A stretch of 64,000 bases of DNA from Rahnella aceris (GCF_011684115.1 NZ_JAADJV010000003.1:434001-498000); one strand, 5' to 3'; positions 45,690 to 56,036 are shown, counted from the stretch's first letter. Numbers and translations: made by a program. The notes: generated by a model from the sequence alone, not told the origin.

Positions 45690-46547
45690 TTAAAGCGATT
45701 TCAGTGTCGCGGCGATCACATCTTTAGCCGGCGTGGTCGGACGACCAATCAGTTTGCTCAATGTATGAGAATCATCAAACAAGCCCCCTTTCTCTGCACC
45801 TGCATCAGAATCTGCCAGCATATTCGCCAGACCTTCCGGTAAACCGGCACCAAGCAGCGCTTTGGCAAATTCCGCCTCCGGCAGGTTGATATAATCAACT
45901 TTTTTACCGGACTGACGGGCAATTTCGGCAGTGAATTCCGCCAGCGTGTAGGCTTCATCCCCGGCCAGTTCGTAGATTTTACCGGCCTGATTTTCCTGCG
46001 TCAGTACTGCCGCCGCGGCCTCAGCATAATCCTGGCGCGCAGCGGAAGAGATTTTTCCTTCACCGACTGAACCAATAAACGCGTTATGCGACAGCGCCGG
46101 GGCGATACTCGCCGCATAGTTTTCGGTGTACCAGCCGTTACGCAACAGCACGAATGGAATGGCGGATTCGCTTAATGCTTTTTCGGTCGCACGGTGTTCA
46201 ACACCCAGTCCCAGCGGACTTTCGTCTGCATGAAGCAGGCTGGTGTATGCCAGCAGTTTCACGCCTGCACGTTTTGCTGCGTCGATGACCGCGTTATGTT
46301 GTGCTTCGCGCTGACCGACTTCACTGGAAGAAATCAGCAGCAGTTTTTCGACGCCTTTAAACGCAGAATCCAGTGTGGCGGGCTGGCTGTAATCGGCCTG
46401 ACGCACGTCAATACCCAGATCTGCCAGATCCTGAGCTTTTTGCGGATTACGCACCGCGGCAATAATCTGATCAGCAGGCACTTTTTTCAGAAGTGCAGCA
46501 ATAACGAGGCGGCCTAACTGGCCGGTAGCACCGGTAATTGCGATCAT
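45690..46547 (-). CDS. qorB: NAD(P)H:quinone oxidoreductase 2 (QorB/YtfG)
   Basis: 285-aa NmrA-type extended Rossmann protein, GATGQLG at 5-11 with KLLLISSSEVGQR and LRNGWYTENY. Reduces quinones using NADPH. Divergent from an HxlR regulator as ytfG-ytfH in E. coli. Control by that regulator is likely. Confidence 0.92.
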   Translation of the reverse strand: MIAITGATGQLGRLVIAALLKKVPADQIIAAVRNPQKAQDLADLGIDVRQADYSQPATLDSAFKGVEKLLLISSSEVGQREAQHNAVIDAAKRAGVKLLAYTSLLHADESPLGLGVEHRATEKALSESAIPFVLLRNGWYTENYAASIAPALSHNAFIGSVGEGKISSAARQDYAEAAAAVLTQENQAGKIYELAGDEAYTLAEFTAEIARQSGKKVDYINLPEAEFAKALLGAGLPEGLANMLADSDAGAEKGGLFDDSHTLSKLIGRPTTPAKDVIAATLKSL

Positions 46548-46632
46548 AATGGTTTCTCCAAAAAGTATTCGACAGATGATTTATGCTTTCAAGGCGCTAA
46601 AAATGTCGCCGTCAACACATCCTATGCGATAC

Positions 46633-46667
46633 ACTAACTTTTCGTAAGTACGTACCCTAAGGTTAGT
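46633..46667. promoter_or_regulatory. qorB/HxlR divergent operator region
   Basis: ACTAAC and GTTAGT form outer arms (46633-46638, 46662-46667) around the palindrome GTACGTAC at 46648-46655. GTAC-type palindromes are usual for HxlR regulators. The site abuts the regulator ATG. Confidence 0.5.
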
Positions 46668-47084
46668 ATGAAAATAATTTCCTCTGAGCAACCCGCTGAA
46701 CGTTTGCCACTGTCAGAACAAATCCGCCGGGGCGAAGTCCTGAATCCCAACTGCCCGTCGCGCGAAATCCTGCGTCACATCACCAGCCGCTGGGGATTAC
46801 TGATCCTGATCGCGCTCAGCGATAACACATTGCGCTTTAGCGAACTGCGCCGCAAAGTCGGCGGTGTCAGCGAAAAAATGCTGGCGCAGACTTTACAGTC
46901 CCTCGAAGAAGACGGTTTCATCGACCGCCGTTCTTATCCGGTGGTGCCGCCGCATGTGGAATATTCTCTGACCCCCCTCGGCATCGAAGTAAAAGATCAG
47001 GTTGCCGGACTTGCAGACTGGCTGGAGTCGAATCTGCATCGCGTTATGAAACAGCGTAGCCTGCGTATCGTAGGTGCAGAGTAA
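46668..47084 (+). CDS. HxlR-family regulator (YtfH/QorR-like)
   Basis: 138-aa winged-helix protein with the conserved single cysteine (Cys29 in NPNCPSREIL) that in related QorR/HypR proteins senses thiol stress. FSELRRKVGGVSEKMLAQTL is the recognition part. Divergent from qorB, so it probably represses it until electrophiles or quinones modify the cysteine. Confidence 0.88.
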   Translation: MKIISSEQPAERLPLSEQIRRGEVLNPNCPSREILRHITSRWGLLILIALSDNTLRFSELRRKVGGVSEKMLAQTLQSLEEDGFIDRRSYPVVPPHVEYSLTPLGIEVKDQVAGLADWLESNLHRVMKQRSLRIVGAE

Positions 47085-47202
47085 TTAACAAAAAAACTTA
47101 ACAAGTCCCCAAAAATTCTCACCTATCATTGACTCTATCCACCGACTAACATCATTTCATTGATTCGATAAAACCTTTTATTTTAATCAGCTGAGGTGAT
47201 GT

Positions 47203-47769
47203 ATGTCCCCGTCCCAGACCCACAAGCAACATGTCACGCTCGTCATTACCCATAAGATTGCGCCAGCCAGCGAAGCGCAATATGAAGCCTGGCTGAATAA
47301 AATTATGCCACAGGCCAGTACCTTCCCGGGGCATCTTGGCGTCAACGTCATCCGCCCGAGCCGCAGCGGCGATGCTTATACCATTCTGGTGCGTTTCGAC
47401 ACGCTGGAAAATCTTAATGCATGGCACAACTCGGATCTGCGTAAACAACTGGTGGCGGAAGTCAGCCCGCTGTTGTTGCAAAACGACAGCACCGAGGTGC
47501 GTCCCGGTGCCGAATTCTGGTTCACCCCGCCAAGTGCGAATGTCCGCCCGCCCGCCCGCTGGAAACAGTATCTGCTGACATTGGGGGTAATTTATCCATC
47601 GACTCATATTGTGCCCTGGTTTTGGGGGCAGTTTTTGCCACAGCTTAAAGGCACCGAAGGCGGTCATTTACTCAATGACGCCACGGTCGTAGGGCTGGTG
47701 GTTTTCCTCTGGATGCCAATCGTTACACGAGTGTTCCATTCATGGCTGACGCGCGCTTCCGCGCAATAA
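47203..47769 (+). CDS. ABM-domain protein with C-terminal membrane segments
   Basis: 188 aa. Residues 10-100 form an ABM/monooxygenase-type fold (VTLVITHKIAPASEAQYEAW ... AYTILVRFDTLENLNAWHNS, given in parts); residues 118-180 contain two hydrophobic helices that would anchor it to the inner membrane. Forms a unit with the amidohydrolase gene 14 bp downstream. Reaction unknown. Confidence 0.75.
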   Translation: MSPSQTHKQHVTLVITHKIAPASEAQYEAWLNKIMPQASTFPGHLGVNVIRPSRSGDAYTILVRFDTLENLNAWHNSDLRKQLVAEVSPLLLQNDSTEVRPGAEFWFTPPSANVRPPARWKQYLLTLGVIYPSTHIVPWFWGQFLPQLKGTEGGHLLNDATVVGLVVFLWMPIVTRVFHSWLTRASAQ

Positions 47770-47783
47770 CAGGAGATTTTCCA

Positions 47784-49664
47784 ATGAATTCAATAAATAA
47801 TGTTGCTTCACTGATCCTGCTTAACGGCAAATTCCACACCGTTGACAGAGAAAAACCGCTGGCAAATGCTGTCGCAATCAAAGACGGTAAATTCCTGGCT
47901 GTCGGTACCGAAAATGAAGTGATGCAGTTTGCTGATGCGCAGACGCAGGTGGTGGATTTGCACGGACACACCGCCATTCCGGGCCTGAACGACTCGCACC
48001 TGCATCTGATCCGTGGCGGTCTGAATTACAACCTGGAATTGCGCTGGGAAGGCGTGCCTTCACTGGCCGATGCCCTGCGGATGCTGAAAGAACAGGCGCT
48101 GCGGACACCAAGCCCGCAGTGGGTGCGCGTGGTAGGAGGCTGGACTGAATTTCAGTTTGCCGAACGCCGCATGCCGACGCTGGATGAAATTAATCAGGCC
48201 GCACCCGATACGCCAGTGTTTATCCTGCATTTATATGACCGCGCATTGCTCAACCGCGCCGCGCTCAAAGTGGTCGGCTACACCAAAGACACCCCCAATC
48301 CGCCAGGCGGTGAAATTCAGCGTGACAGCAATGGTAATCCGACCGGTATGCTGATCGCCAAGCCAAACGCGATGATCTTATATTCAACGCTGGCGAAAGG
48401 ACCGAAACTGCCGCTGGAACAGCAGGTGAACTCTACCCGCCAGTTTATGCGTGAACTGAACCGTCTCGGCCTCACCAGCGCGATTGATGCAGGCGGCGGC
48501 TTCCAGAATTACCCTGAGGATTATCAGATCATCGATGAGCTTCATCAGAAAAATCAACTGACGGTACGTATTGCTTACAACCTGTTTACCCAGCGTCCGC
48601 AACATGAACTGGAAGATTTCGAGCTGTGGACCGACATGCTCAAACCCGGCCAGGGCACTGATTTCTACCGTCATAACGGTGCAGGCGAAATGCTGGTATT
48701 TTCAGCCGCAGACTTTGAAGATTTCCTGCAACCGCGTCCGGATTTACCGCCGGGAACGGAGGTCGAACTTGAACGCGTGGTGCGTCATCTGGTGGAGCAC
48801 CGCTGGCCGTTCCGCCTGCATGCCACGTATGACGAGTCGATCAGCCGGATGCTGGATGTCTTTGAGAAAGTGAACAGCGATATCCCGTTCAACGGGCTGC
48901 ACTGGTTCTTTGACCATGCGGAAACCATCACCGAACGCAACATTGAGCGCGTCAAAGCGCTGGGCGGCGGCATTGCGGTACAGCACCGTATGGCATTCCA
49001 GGGAGAATACTTCGCTGAACGCTACGGTATCGAGGCCACCAAACATACGCCACCGGTGGCGAAAATGTTGTCCGCAGGCGTGCCGGTCGGGTTGGGCACC
49101 GACGCGACCCGTGTTGCCAGCTATAACCCATGGACGGCACTGTACTGGCTGGTTTCCGGTCGCACCGTCGGCGGCATGGCGATGTATGACGACGCCGCCC
49201 GTATTGACCGCGAAACCGCGCTGATGCTGTGGACGCAGGGCAGTTCCTGGTTCTCCAGCGAACAGGGCAAGAAAGGTCAGATCAAAGTCGGGCAACTTGC
49301 CGATCTGGCCGTTCTTTCCGAAGATTTCTTCAGCGTGCAGGAAGAACGTATCAAGGGCATCGAATCGGTGATGACCGTGGTCGATGGCAAAGTGGTTTAC
49401 GCCGCAGGCAGTTTCTCGCCGCTCGCGCCGCCAGCCATCCCGGTGCTGCCGGACTGGTCGCCGGTCACCACAGTGCCTGGGCATTACCGCTCTGCGCCGC
49501 CACAAGGTGCAGCGCGCGTCGGGCTGGTTCGTCAGGGGCATCAGTGCGTCGGCCCGTGTGGCGTGCATAAACACAGCCATGATATTGCCCGTGGTTCTGA
49601 TGTCCCGGTGTCCGATGACAACGCTTTCTGGGGTGCGTTAGGATGTTCGTGCTTCTCGTTCTGA
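47784..49664 (+). CDS. YtcJ-like amidohydrolase with Cys/His-rich tail
   Basis: 626 aa, amidohydrolase_3 family; HxH metal ligands His72/His74 in NDSHLHL, later HRMAFQG and VGLGTDATR. AGGAG fixes the ATG at 47784, 42 bp inside the ORF. The last 50 residues are unusual: HQCVGPCGVHKHSHD and the ending GCSCFSF, a Cys/His-rich tail that could bind metal. Substrate unknown, probably an amide or N-acyl compound. Confidence 0.82.
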   Translation: MNSINNVASLILLNGKFHTVDREKPLANAVAIKDGKFLAVGTENEVMQFADAQTQVVDLHGHTAIPGLNDSHLHLIRGGLNYNLELRWEGVPSLADALRMLKEQALRTPSPQWVRVVGGWTEFQFAERRMPTLDEINQAAPDTPVFILHLYDRALLNRAALKVVGYTKDTPNPPGGEIQRDSNGNPTGMLIAKPNAMILYSTLAKGPKLPLEQQVNSTRQFMRELNRLGLTSAIDAGGGFQNYPEDYQIIDELHQKNQLTVRIAYNLFTQRPQHELEDFELWTDMLKPGQGTDFYRHNGAGEMLVFSAADFEDFLQPRPDLPPGTEVELERVVRHLVEHRWPFRLHATYDESISRMLDVFEKVNSDIPFNGLHWFFDHAETITERNIERVKALGGGIAVQHRMAFQGEYFAERYGIEATKHTPPVAKMLSAGVPVGLGTDATRVASYNPWTALYWLVSGRTVGGMAMYDDAARIDRETALMLWTQGSSWFSSEQGKKGQIKVGQLADLAVLSEDFFSVQEERIKGIESVMTVVDGKVVYAAGSFSPLAPPAIPVLPDWSPVTTVPGHYRSAPPQGAARVGLVRQGHQCVGPCGVHKHSHDIARGSDVPVSDDNAFWGALGCSCFSF

Positions 49665-49684
49665 CCCGTTGAGAACGACATGAA

Positions 49685-49712
49685 AATGGCCTGCATTGCA
49701 GGCCATTTTTTT
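49685..49712 (+). terminator. intrinsic terminator after the amidohydrolase
   Basis: AATGGCCTGC/GCAGGCCATT stem with seven T behind it, 20 bp past the stop. Confidence 0.9.
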
Positions 49713-49753
49713 CTGTCACCGTATCTTTTGCACACGCTCCGGCATACCCTGTT

Positions 49754-49769
49754 ATGAGCATTAGCTCAT
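49754..49769. promoter_or_regulatory. LysR operator candidate O1
   Basis: Palindrome ATGAGC-ATTA-GCTCAT, 14 bp before the LysR gene; fits autorepression. A near copy lies at 50695-50710. Confidence 0.7.
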
Positions 49770-49782
49770 TAACAGGAACTGA

Positions 49783-50691
49783 ATGATGCGTGACCTTCCC
49801 CCTACAGCCACACTTCGCGCCTTTGAAGTCGCCACCCGCCACACGACGTTTACCTCAGCCGCAGAGGAGTTGTTTATTACACAAAGTGCGGTCAGCCATC
49901 AGTTGAAAAAACTGGAAGATAGCTGGGGCCTGCAGCTTTTTCAGCGTGGTAAAACACTGAGCCTGACGCCTGCCGGTGCAGCGCTTGCCCCTCTGGTACG
50001 GGAATTCTTTAGTAAGCTTGAAACGACACTTGCCGATCTGCGTGAACAAAAAGGACGGGTGCGGCTGCGTGTCAGCACCACCTATTCTTTCGCGTTAAAG
50101 TGGCTGTTACCGCGCCTGCCGGAATTAGCACGTTTGCATCCGGAAATTCTGGTCTCGCTGGAAAGTACCGATAAAGCTATTAACTTCGCCAGCGCAGATT
50201 CCGATGTAGCGATCCGTTTCGGACACGGTAATTATGCGGCGCTGCATACAGAGTTTATGTTTCGCGAACAATTATTTCCCGTTGCCAGCCCCGCATTCTT
50301 AGCCGGTTTTGGTATACCCGCTGAACCTGCTGAACTGCTGCGTTTTCCGCTGCTGACGCGTGACGGGGCTGATCTGGTACCGAAATGGGATGCCTGGTTT
50401 AAGCAGGTCGGCGTAAATACTGATGTACTGCACGAAAGCGTGCGCTTCGCCGACACAAATATGACGATCGAAGCCGCGTTACTGGGTCAGGGCATTGCGT
50501 TAGCGCGCAGCGGTCACGTTGAAAAAGAAATCCATGATGGCAGTCTGGTCAGGCTCTTTGACGTCGTTTTCCCCTCTCCGGCCGCCTATTACTTTGTCTG
50601 TCCGGAAGGCATCGAGACACAGCCGCACATCCTGAAATTCCGTAACTGGCTGCTGGCCGAATCACAGCAGGCGCAGCGCAGTTACCGTTGA
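49783..50691 (+). CDS. LysR-family regulator, GcvA-like
   Basis: 302 aa. Helix-turn-helix at 18-62 (FTSAAEELFITQSAVSHQLK) and a periplasmic-binding-type effector domain with SADSDVAIRFGHGNY. AGGAACTG precedes two ATG codons, the first used here. It is followed by a DMT transporter gene with the same operator motif, so it probably controls that gene and itself. Confidence 0.9.
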   Translation: MMRDLPPTATLRAFEVATRHTTFTSAAEELFITQSAVSHQLKKLEDSWGLQLFQRGKTLSLTPAGAALAPLVREFFSKLETTLADLREQKGRVRLRVSTTYSFALKWLLPRLPELARLHPEILVSLESTDKAINFASADSDVAIRFGHGNYAALHTEFMFREQLFPVASPAFLAGFGIPAEPAELLRFPLLTRDGADLVPKWDAWFKQVGVNTDVLHESVRFADTNMTIEAALLGQGIALARSGHVEKEIHDGSLVRLFDVVFPSPAAYYFVCPEGIETQPHILKFRNWLLAESQQAQRSYR

Positions 50692-50694
50692 AGT

Positions 50695-50710
50695 ATGAGT
50701 TATTGCTCAT
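50695..50710. promoter_or_regulatory. LysR operator candidate O2
   Basis: ATGAGT-TATT-GCTCAT, one mismatch from O1, directly after the LysR stop and 57 bp before the DMT transporter gene. Confidence 0.7.
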
Positions 50711-50766
50711 ACCACGATGACAACACTTCACTGTTAATCCGGGCACAGGCTGTTTAGCATCAGTAC

Positions 50767-51594
50767 ATGCCCGCTCATATTATTTTTCTGACCTTATTCG
50801 CCGCCCTGCTGCACGCCAGCTGGAACGCCTTATTACGCAGCGGAACTGACCGGTTGTGGTCGATGACCATCATGTGCGTGACGATTGCCGTTACCTGCGG
50901 GGTTATCGCGCTGTTTCTGCCACTTCCTGACTTCGCGAGCGCGAAGTATGCAGTGTTATCGGGCCTGCTGCATGTCGGTTACAACCTGTGTTTAATACGC
51001 AGTTATCAAAGCGGTGATCTCGGGCAAACCTACCCGATTGCGCGCGGTTCTTCGCCGCTAATGGTGACCTGTGGCGCAGCTCTGTTCGCCGGGGAAAAGA
51101 TCGCCTTCAACACCCTTGTCGGCATCGCGCTAATTTCTGGCGGTATTCTGATGCTTGCCATGAGAAGCCGTAAACTGGCGATACCGGGCCTGAAATATCC
51201 CCTGGCCACCGGCGCTTTTATCGCGGCATACAGCGTAGTGGATGGTATTGGCGTGCGTGTCTCCGGCAATTCGTTTTCCTATACCGTGTGGATGAGCATG
51301 TTATGGGGAGTACTGATGCCAGCGCTTTATATCGCCCTGCGCGACACGAAAAGTTTACTGCGCTGGCGGCCCGGTTTACTCAGTGCGGCGGCAGGGGGTG
51401 TGGTGTCGCTGCTGGCCTACGGCATGATCATTTATGCCATGGTGGCCGCCCCCATGGGCGCCGTCTCCGCGCTGCGCGAAACCAGTGTGCTGTTTGCCGC
51501 CGTTCTGGGTTATCTGTTTCTTGGTGAAACACTGACACTGAGAAAAATGCTGGCGTGTGCGGTAATTGCTACCGGCACACTGTTGATAGGTTAA
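50767..51594 (+). CDS. EamA/DMT-family transporter
   Basis: 275 aa, about ten helices in two EamA halves (HASWNALLRSG early, GAVSALRETSVLFAA and YLFLGETL late). Exporter of amino acids or metabolites. No good Shine-Dalgarno is visible before the ATG; expression may depend on leader structure. Likely target of the LysR protein, and in an operon with the ketopantoate-reductase-like gene 20 bp on. Confidence 0.85.
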   Translation: MPAHIIFLTLFAALLHASWNALLRSGTDRLWSMTIMCVTIAVTCGVIALFLPLPDFASAKYAVLSGLLHVGYNLCLIRSYQSGDLGQTYPIARGSSPLMVTCGAALFAGEKIAFNTLVGIALISGGILMLAMRSRKLAIPGLKYPLATGAFIAAYSVVDGIGVRVSGNSFSYTVWMSMLWGVLMPALYIALRDTKSLLRWRPGLLSAAAGGVVSLLAYGMIIYAMVAAPMGAVSALRETSVLFAAVLGYLFLGETLTLRKMLACAVIATGTLLIG

Positions 51595-51614
51595 TCAAAT
51601 CAGGAGAACTCGAG

Positions 51615-52505
51615 ATGTCTGACCGCCCTGCTATTGCTCTGATAGGTCCCGGTGCGATTGGTACGACCATCGCTGCAGCACTGCATGAAGTTAACCGCAC
51701 GCCGCTGCTTTGCGGGCGCACTGCGCATCCGCAATTAATTCTGCGTCATGATGACGGCGAGGTGGTGGTGCCAGGCCCGGTATTAATCAATCCGTCGAAG
51801 GTCCACTCTCCGTGTGATCTGGTTTTTGTTGCGGTGAAAACCACACAGGTGGCTGACAGCGCCGGCTGGCTTACCGCATTGTGCGATAAAAATACCGTTG
51901 TCTGTGCACTGCAAAACGGCGTCGAACAGAAAACCTCGCTGGAACCCTACGTCAACGGAGCAACAGTACTGCCTTCCGTTGTTTGGTTTCCAGCACAACG
52001 TGAGCCGGATGCCTCTGTCCGGCTGCGCGCAAAACCGCGTCTTACGCTGCCGGATGTGCCGCAGGCAAAACGGATCGCTGATGCGCTCAGCGGCACACGT
52101 TGTACGGTTGAATTATCATCCGATTTCCTCACGATCGCATGGCGCAAATTGCTGCAAAATGCGGTCGCGGGTCTGATGGTTCTCTCTAACCGCCGTGCCG
52201 GAATGTTCTCACGCGGGGATATCACGCAACTGGCACTGGCTTATCTGCGTGAGTGTCTGACTGTCGCGCGTGCGGAAGGTGCGGTACTCAGCGATAACGT
52301 TCCGCAAGAGATCGTTGACGGTTTTCATCGTGCGCCCGCGGACCTGGGCACTTCTATTCTCGCCGACCGCCAGGCTAACCGCCCGCTGGAATGGGATATA
52401 CGCAACGGTGTCATACAGCGTTACGGTCTCGCGCGGGGTATTCCTACGCCCGTTAGCGACATTCTGGTACCGCTGCTGGCGGCAGGAAGTGAGGGGCCGG
52501 GCTGA
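51615..52505 (+). CDS. ketopantoate reductase-like protein (ApbA/PanE family)
   Basis: 296 aa. N-terminal NADP motif GPGAIG at 11-16, CALQNGVEQ and the C-terminal helical domain with the catalytic-type lysine in AWRKLLQNAV. Probably an oxidoreductase for a 2-keto acid, possibly not pantoate itself since context is a LysR/exporter group. GGAG is placed before ATG 51615, inside the longer ORF. Confidence 0.8.
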   Translation: MSDRPAIALIGPGAIGTTIAAALHEVNRTPLLCGRTAHPQLILRHDDGEVVVPGPVLINPSKVHSPCDLVFVAVKTTQVADSAGWLTALCDKNTVVCALQNGVEQKTSLEPYVNGATVLPSVVWFPAQREPDASVRLRAKPRLTLPDVPQAKRIADALSGTRCTVELSSDFLTIAWRKLLQNAVAGLMVLSNRRAGMFSRGDITQLALAYLRECLTVARAEGAVLSDNVPQEIVDGFHRAPADLGTSILADRQANRPLEWDIRNGVIQRYGLARGIPTPVSDILVPLLAAGSEGPG

Positions 52506-52515
52506 CGCCAATAAA

Positions 52516-52550
52516 AAGCCCGCCGCAGGCGTCATGCCAGCGGCGGGCTT
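52516..52550. terminator. terminator between panE-like gene and chbG
   Basis: AAGCCCGCCGC/GCGGCGGGCTT, perfect 11-bp stem; T residues on both strands make it bidirectional. Confidence 0.8.
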
Positions 52551-52563
52551 TACGTATTACAGC

Positions 52564-53322
52564 TTATAAATCCTTAAACGATCCCAGCCGGAATCCGCGT
52601 TCAGTTATCGCAGTTTTGAGCGAGGCCGACGTCAGTACATCCAGCTCCGCCAGGCGCGGATAGCAATATTTGCTCGCCAGAAGGGTGTTATCGATAAACG
52701 CCGGATGGGTCATGATTTCCACCGAGCGGTCACCGCGCTGCGTGGCGTTGTCCAGCGTTTGCACAAACAGGGCTTCTGAAACCGTCTCTCCGTAGAAACT
52801 GCTGTCGAAACCGTCGGTACTCTTCGCGCCACACAGCGCAATGTTGCCCCGGCGGATCTCGTCACGATCGATGCGTACAGGAATGCCCTGATCTTTCGCG
52901 AACGCTTCCACGATCGGGAAAATCTGCGGGAACATATGCACATGATGATGACTGTCGAGATGTGTCGGCAAACGGCCAAACAGAGACACAAAACGCCCGA
53001 ACTGGCATTGCAGTTCCTGCGCGATTTCATCAAGCGGTAACGTGCCCTGCTCTGCCATTTCCCAAATCCATTTTCCCAGTTCACCGTCGCGGGCCAGCCC
53101 CGGCATGGATGACAAGGGACGTCCGAGCGTCAGCACGAAATGCATGCCGACGGCAAGATCAGGATTTTCTTTGCTGAGCACCGCGGCATGTTCTGCAGCG
53201 GCCATATTCACCATCGCCGTCGTCGACCGCACCACACCGTGGTTGAATGCGTCGATGATCCCGTAGTTTTGCGCTTTACAAAGCCCGAAATCATCGGCGT
53301 TCACTATCAGTAATTTATCCAT
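52564..53322 (-). CDS. chbG: chitooligosaccharide deacetylase ChbG
   Basis: 252-aa YdjC-family enzyme. Metal/catalytic pattern NADDFGL at 8-14 and SHHHVHM. Removes an acetyl group from chitobiose-6-phosphate so that ChbF can cut it and ChbR can sense it. Last gene of the chb operon. Confidence 0.93.
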   Translation of the reverse strand: MDKLLIVNADDFGLCKAQNYGIIDAFNHGVVRSTTAMVNMAAAEHAAVLSKENPDLAVGMHFVLTLGRPLSSMPGLARDGELGKWIWEMAEQGTLPLDEIAQELQCQFGRFVSLFGRLPTHLDSHHHVHMFPQIFPIVEAFAKDQGIPVRIDRDEIRRGNIALCGAKSTDGFDSSFYGETVSEALFVQTLDNATQRGDRSVEIMTHPAFIDNTLLASKYCYPRLAELDVLTSASLKTAITERGFRLGSFKDL

Positions 53323-53368
53323 AAATGTCCCGGTTGAACGCCTCCCCTTTTCAGGGAAGGCCGTGGGT

Positions 53369-54712
53369 TTATTTCAGCGCAGCAATGGTGTTAGCAAAAT
53401 TTGGCAGTAGTTTTTCATGTGCCAGCAACATTTCGCGCGCCAGTATCTCAGCATCTTTATCGGAATGGATCAGCGGGCTGAGGTTCATCGCCAGCAGAAC
53501 ATCATTGAATTCACCGCTCAGTGCGGCATTGCTGGCGGCAATCTCAAAGCCTTTGATGGTGTATATCAGGCCAAGCACTTTTTCGTCGAAATGCGTGATA
53601 CGCGGGTGTGGTTTTGCGCCGTCACGCCCGATGGTGCACGTCATTTCCACCGCCCAGTCAGACGGGATGTTATCAATATGGCCGTTATGCGGGAAATTGA
53701 CGTACTGCTCGGTTTGTTTGTCGTTGTAAATTGCGCTGATCACTTCGCAGGCGGCATCGGAATAATAGGCCCCGCCGCGCAATTCCAGTTCTTTCGGTTT
53801 GACGTTCAGATCAGGGTTTTTGTACAGATCGAACAGCTGCTTTTCAACCTTCTGTACCACCGTAGCGCGCGCACCGCCTTTGTAGAATTCCCCCATCTCA
53901 ATCGCCAGCATCTCTTTCTGCTTAAAGTAATACAGCAGATAAGAACACGGCAGCAAATTCAGGGAGCGGATCAGGCTTTCGCTGAACGGTAAATCAAAGA
54001 TGTTTTTCACCGAACCGGCGGTCAGTGTGCCGGACGCGACGCCGTCGAGCAGTTCGGCGAAACGTGATTCGCCGTTGACCAGAACATCTTTAATGAACAC
54101 CATGTGGTTCAGGCCAAACAGGTCGATGGATAAATCGTCCTGCGGGGTCAGTTGCAGCACATCCTGAATGAACATTTTCATGCCAACCGGGATGTTACAC
54201 ACGCCGATGAATTTCTTGAATCTGGTGTGCCGGAATACCGCTTCCGTTACCATTCCGGCCGGGTTGGTGAAGTTAATCACCCAGGCGTCCGGGCAGATCT
54301 CTTCGACAGCTTTAATGATGTCAAAAATCACCGGAATGGTACGCAAGCCTTTGAACAGGCCACCAGCGCCGTTGGTTTCCTGCCCGAGATAACCGTGGCT
54401 GAGCGGAATACGTTCGTCCAGTTCGCGTGCTTTGAGCTGGCCAACACGCAGTTGCGTGGTGACAAAATCGGCATCCACCAAGGCTTCGCGGCGATCCAGC
54501 GTTTTATGCATTACAATCGGCACACCTGCACGTTCCACCATACGCTGGCAAAGATTGAAAATAATATCCTGTTTCTCTTTTCCGGCTTCCACATCGACCA
54601 GCCATAACTCGGTAATAGGCAATTCATCGTAGCGTTTAATAAAGCCTTCCAGTAATTCCGGGGTATAACTACTTCCGCCACCAATTGTGACGACTTTCAG
54701 TTTTTTACGCAT
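53369..54712 (-). CDS. chbF: 6-phospho-beta-glucosidase ChbF (GH4)
   Basis: 447-aa NAD+/Mn2+-dependent GH4 enzyme, [14 protein letters not shown] near the N terminus, [12 protein letters not shown] and GVCNIPVGM. Start at 54712 with GGGAG upstream, 27 bp inside the ORF. Hydrolyses phosphorylated (de)acetyl-chitobiose. Confidence 0.93.
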   Translation of the reverse strand: MRKKLKVVTIGGGSSYTPELLEGFIKRYDELPITELWLVDVEAGKEKQDIIFNLCQRMVERAGVPIVMHKTLDRREALVDADFVTTQLRVGQLKARELDERIPLSHGYLGQETNGAGGLFKGLRTIPVIFDIIKAVEEICPDAWVINFTNPAGMVTEAVFRHTRFKKFIGVCNIPVGMKMFIQDVLQLTPQDDLSIDLFGLNHMVFIKDVLVNGESRFAELLDGVASGTLTAGSVKNIFDLPFSESLIRSLNLLPCSYLLYYFKQKEMLAIEMGEFYKGGARATVVQKVEKQLFDLYKNPDLNVKPKELELRGGAYYSDAACEVISAIYNDKQTEQYVNFPHNGHIDNIPSDWAVEMTCTIGRDGAKPHPRITHFDEKVLGLIYTIKGFEIAASNAALSGEFNDVLLAMNLSPLIHSDKDAEILAREMLLAHEKLLPNFANTIAALK

Positions 54713-54772
54713 AGGAACTCCCGTGCAATAATAATGCACTGCAAATTTAAACAGAGAAATAAATGATTCGGT

Positions 54773-55609
54773 TTAATTAATACTGCATAACTTCTTTCGG
54801 TAATGATTGGGGGTAAAAGAAGTTAGCTTTTTAAAGTTTTTAATAAACATACTCGGGCTGCTGTAACCGGATTCAAACGCGATGTCCGTGACCGAATAAT
54901 TGGTGATCTCCAGCTGTTTTTTGGCAAAATCAATACGGATTTCATTAATAATCTGCATCGGTGTTTTGCCATAATGTCGCTGCGTGGCACGGCTGAGATA
55001 TTCCTGTGATTTGCCGGAAAGGGCCACCATATTCGTTAATGCTTTGTCACTAAACTGTGCTTTGTCGTGCATCTTTTCGATGGTATTTTTAAGCCAGCCT
55101 GGCGCATCTGTCGTGATTTCTGATTCTCTGTGATGGCGTAAACGGTTCACAATATAAAACGTCACCATTTCCAGAAACTCATTAAATTCCCCGTTCCTGA
55201 AATTAAGAGAAGCGATCACAGATTCTATATAAGCCAGAAATTCAGTCTTGATCTGATAAACCTGTGACGCCACAAAACGGGATGGCAGTAAAGATAAATA
55301 GTGTTGCTCGAAGAACGCTTTGCTGATCCCGACATTTAATATCCGCGTCGCACCGAATTCATAGAAACTTTGGTGATGGGATCCCAGAGGGATAAAGACA
55401 AAATCGCCGCGTTCTAACAACACCCGTTTACCATTGACGTTCTGGTAATACCGGCCGGTCAGCACCACTGTAAATTCGTAGTAATCATGTTCATGCAGCC
55501 CGGAAATGCTTTCTACTTTGTTGTAGATGAACATGTGGAAATTCTGACCGTCGAAGAGTTGATTTTCGCGCGCTGTCTTGATTTCCATGCTCAGTACCGG
55601 TGGCTGCAT
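54773..55609 (-). CDS. chbR: AraC-family regulator ChbR
   Basis: 278 aa. Cupin-type N-terminal domain ([14 protein letters not shown]) and AraC DNA-binding domain at the end ([22 protein letters not shown]). Embedded between chbA and chbF as in E. coli. Repressor and activator of the operon, depending on inducer. Confidence 0.92.
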   Translation of the reverse strand: MQPPVLSMEIKTARENQLFDGQNFHMFIYNKVESISGLHEHDYYEFTVVLTGRYYQNVNGKRVLLERGDFVFIPLGSHHQSFYEFGATRILNVGISKAFFEQHYLSLLPSRFVASQVYQIKTEFLAYIESVIASLNFRNGEFNEFLEMVTFYIVNRLRHHRESEITTDAPGWLKNTIEKMHDKAQFSDKALTNMVALSGKSQEYLSRATQRHYGKTPMQIINEIRIDFAKKQLEITNYSVTDIAFESGYSSPSMFIKNFKKLTSFTPNHYRKKLCSIN

Positions 55610-55623
55610 TATGGCTCCCTACG

Positions 55624-55971
55624 TTATTTTATTTTTTCATGAAGCTCAATGAGTTCCGCAATCAGTTCGCGGGCCAGCATTGACGTCATCAGGTGATCTT
55701 GTGCATGCACCAGCACCAGGCTGACTTTGGTTTTTCCTTCGCCCTGATCGCCTTCAATCAGTTGAGTCTGCACCAGATGCGCTTCATTCAGCGCCATTTT
55801 TGACTGCGCCATCACCGAACGCGCCTGCTCAAAATCACCTTCTTTGGCTTTTTTGAGCGCCGCGTAAGCCAGGCTGCGTGCTTGTCCGGAGTTGATGATC
55901 AACCCCATCACCACTTCTTCGAGATCCTGCATTTCGCTTTCAGTTTCAACAATGCTGTCTAAATCCATCAT
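55624..55971 (-). CDS. chbA: chitobiose PTS EIIA component ChbA
   Basis: 115-aa helical lactose/cellobiose-type IIA with phosphorylation His89 in LVLVHAQDHLMTS. Either of two adjacent ATG codons may serve as start. Confidence 0.93.
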   Translation of the reverse strand: MMDLDSIVETESEMQDLEEVVMGLIINSGQARSLAYAALKKAKEGDFEQARSVMAQSKMALNEAHLVQTQLIEGDQGEGKTKVSLVLVHAQDHLMTSMLARELIAELIELHEKIK

Positions 55972-56036
55972 CTCTGTCTCTCCATGATTGGCCGGATAAC
56001 GGCGGGAAGATGGCCTCTGCCCGCCCTCCGTTCAGA

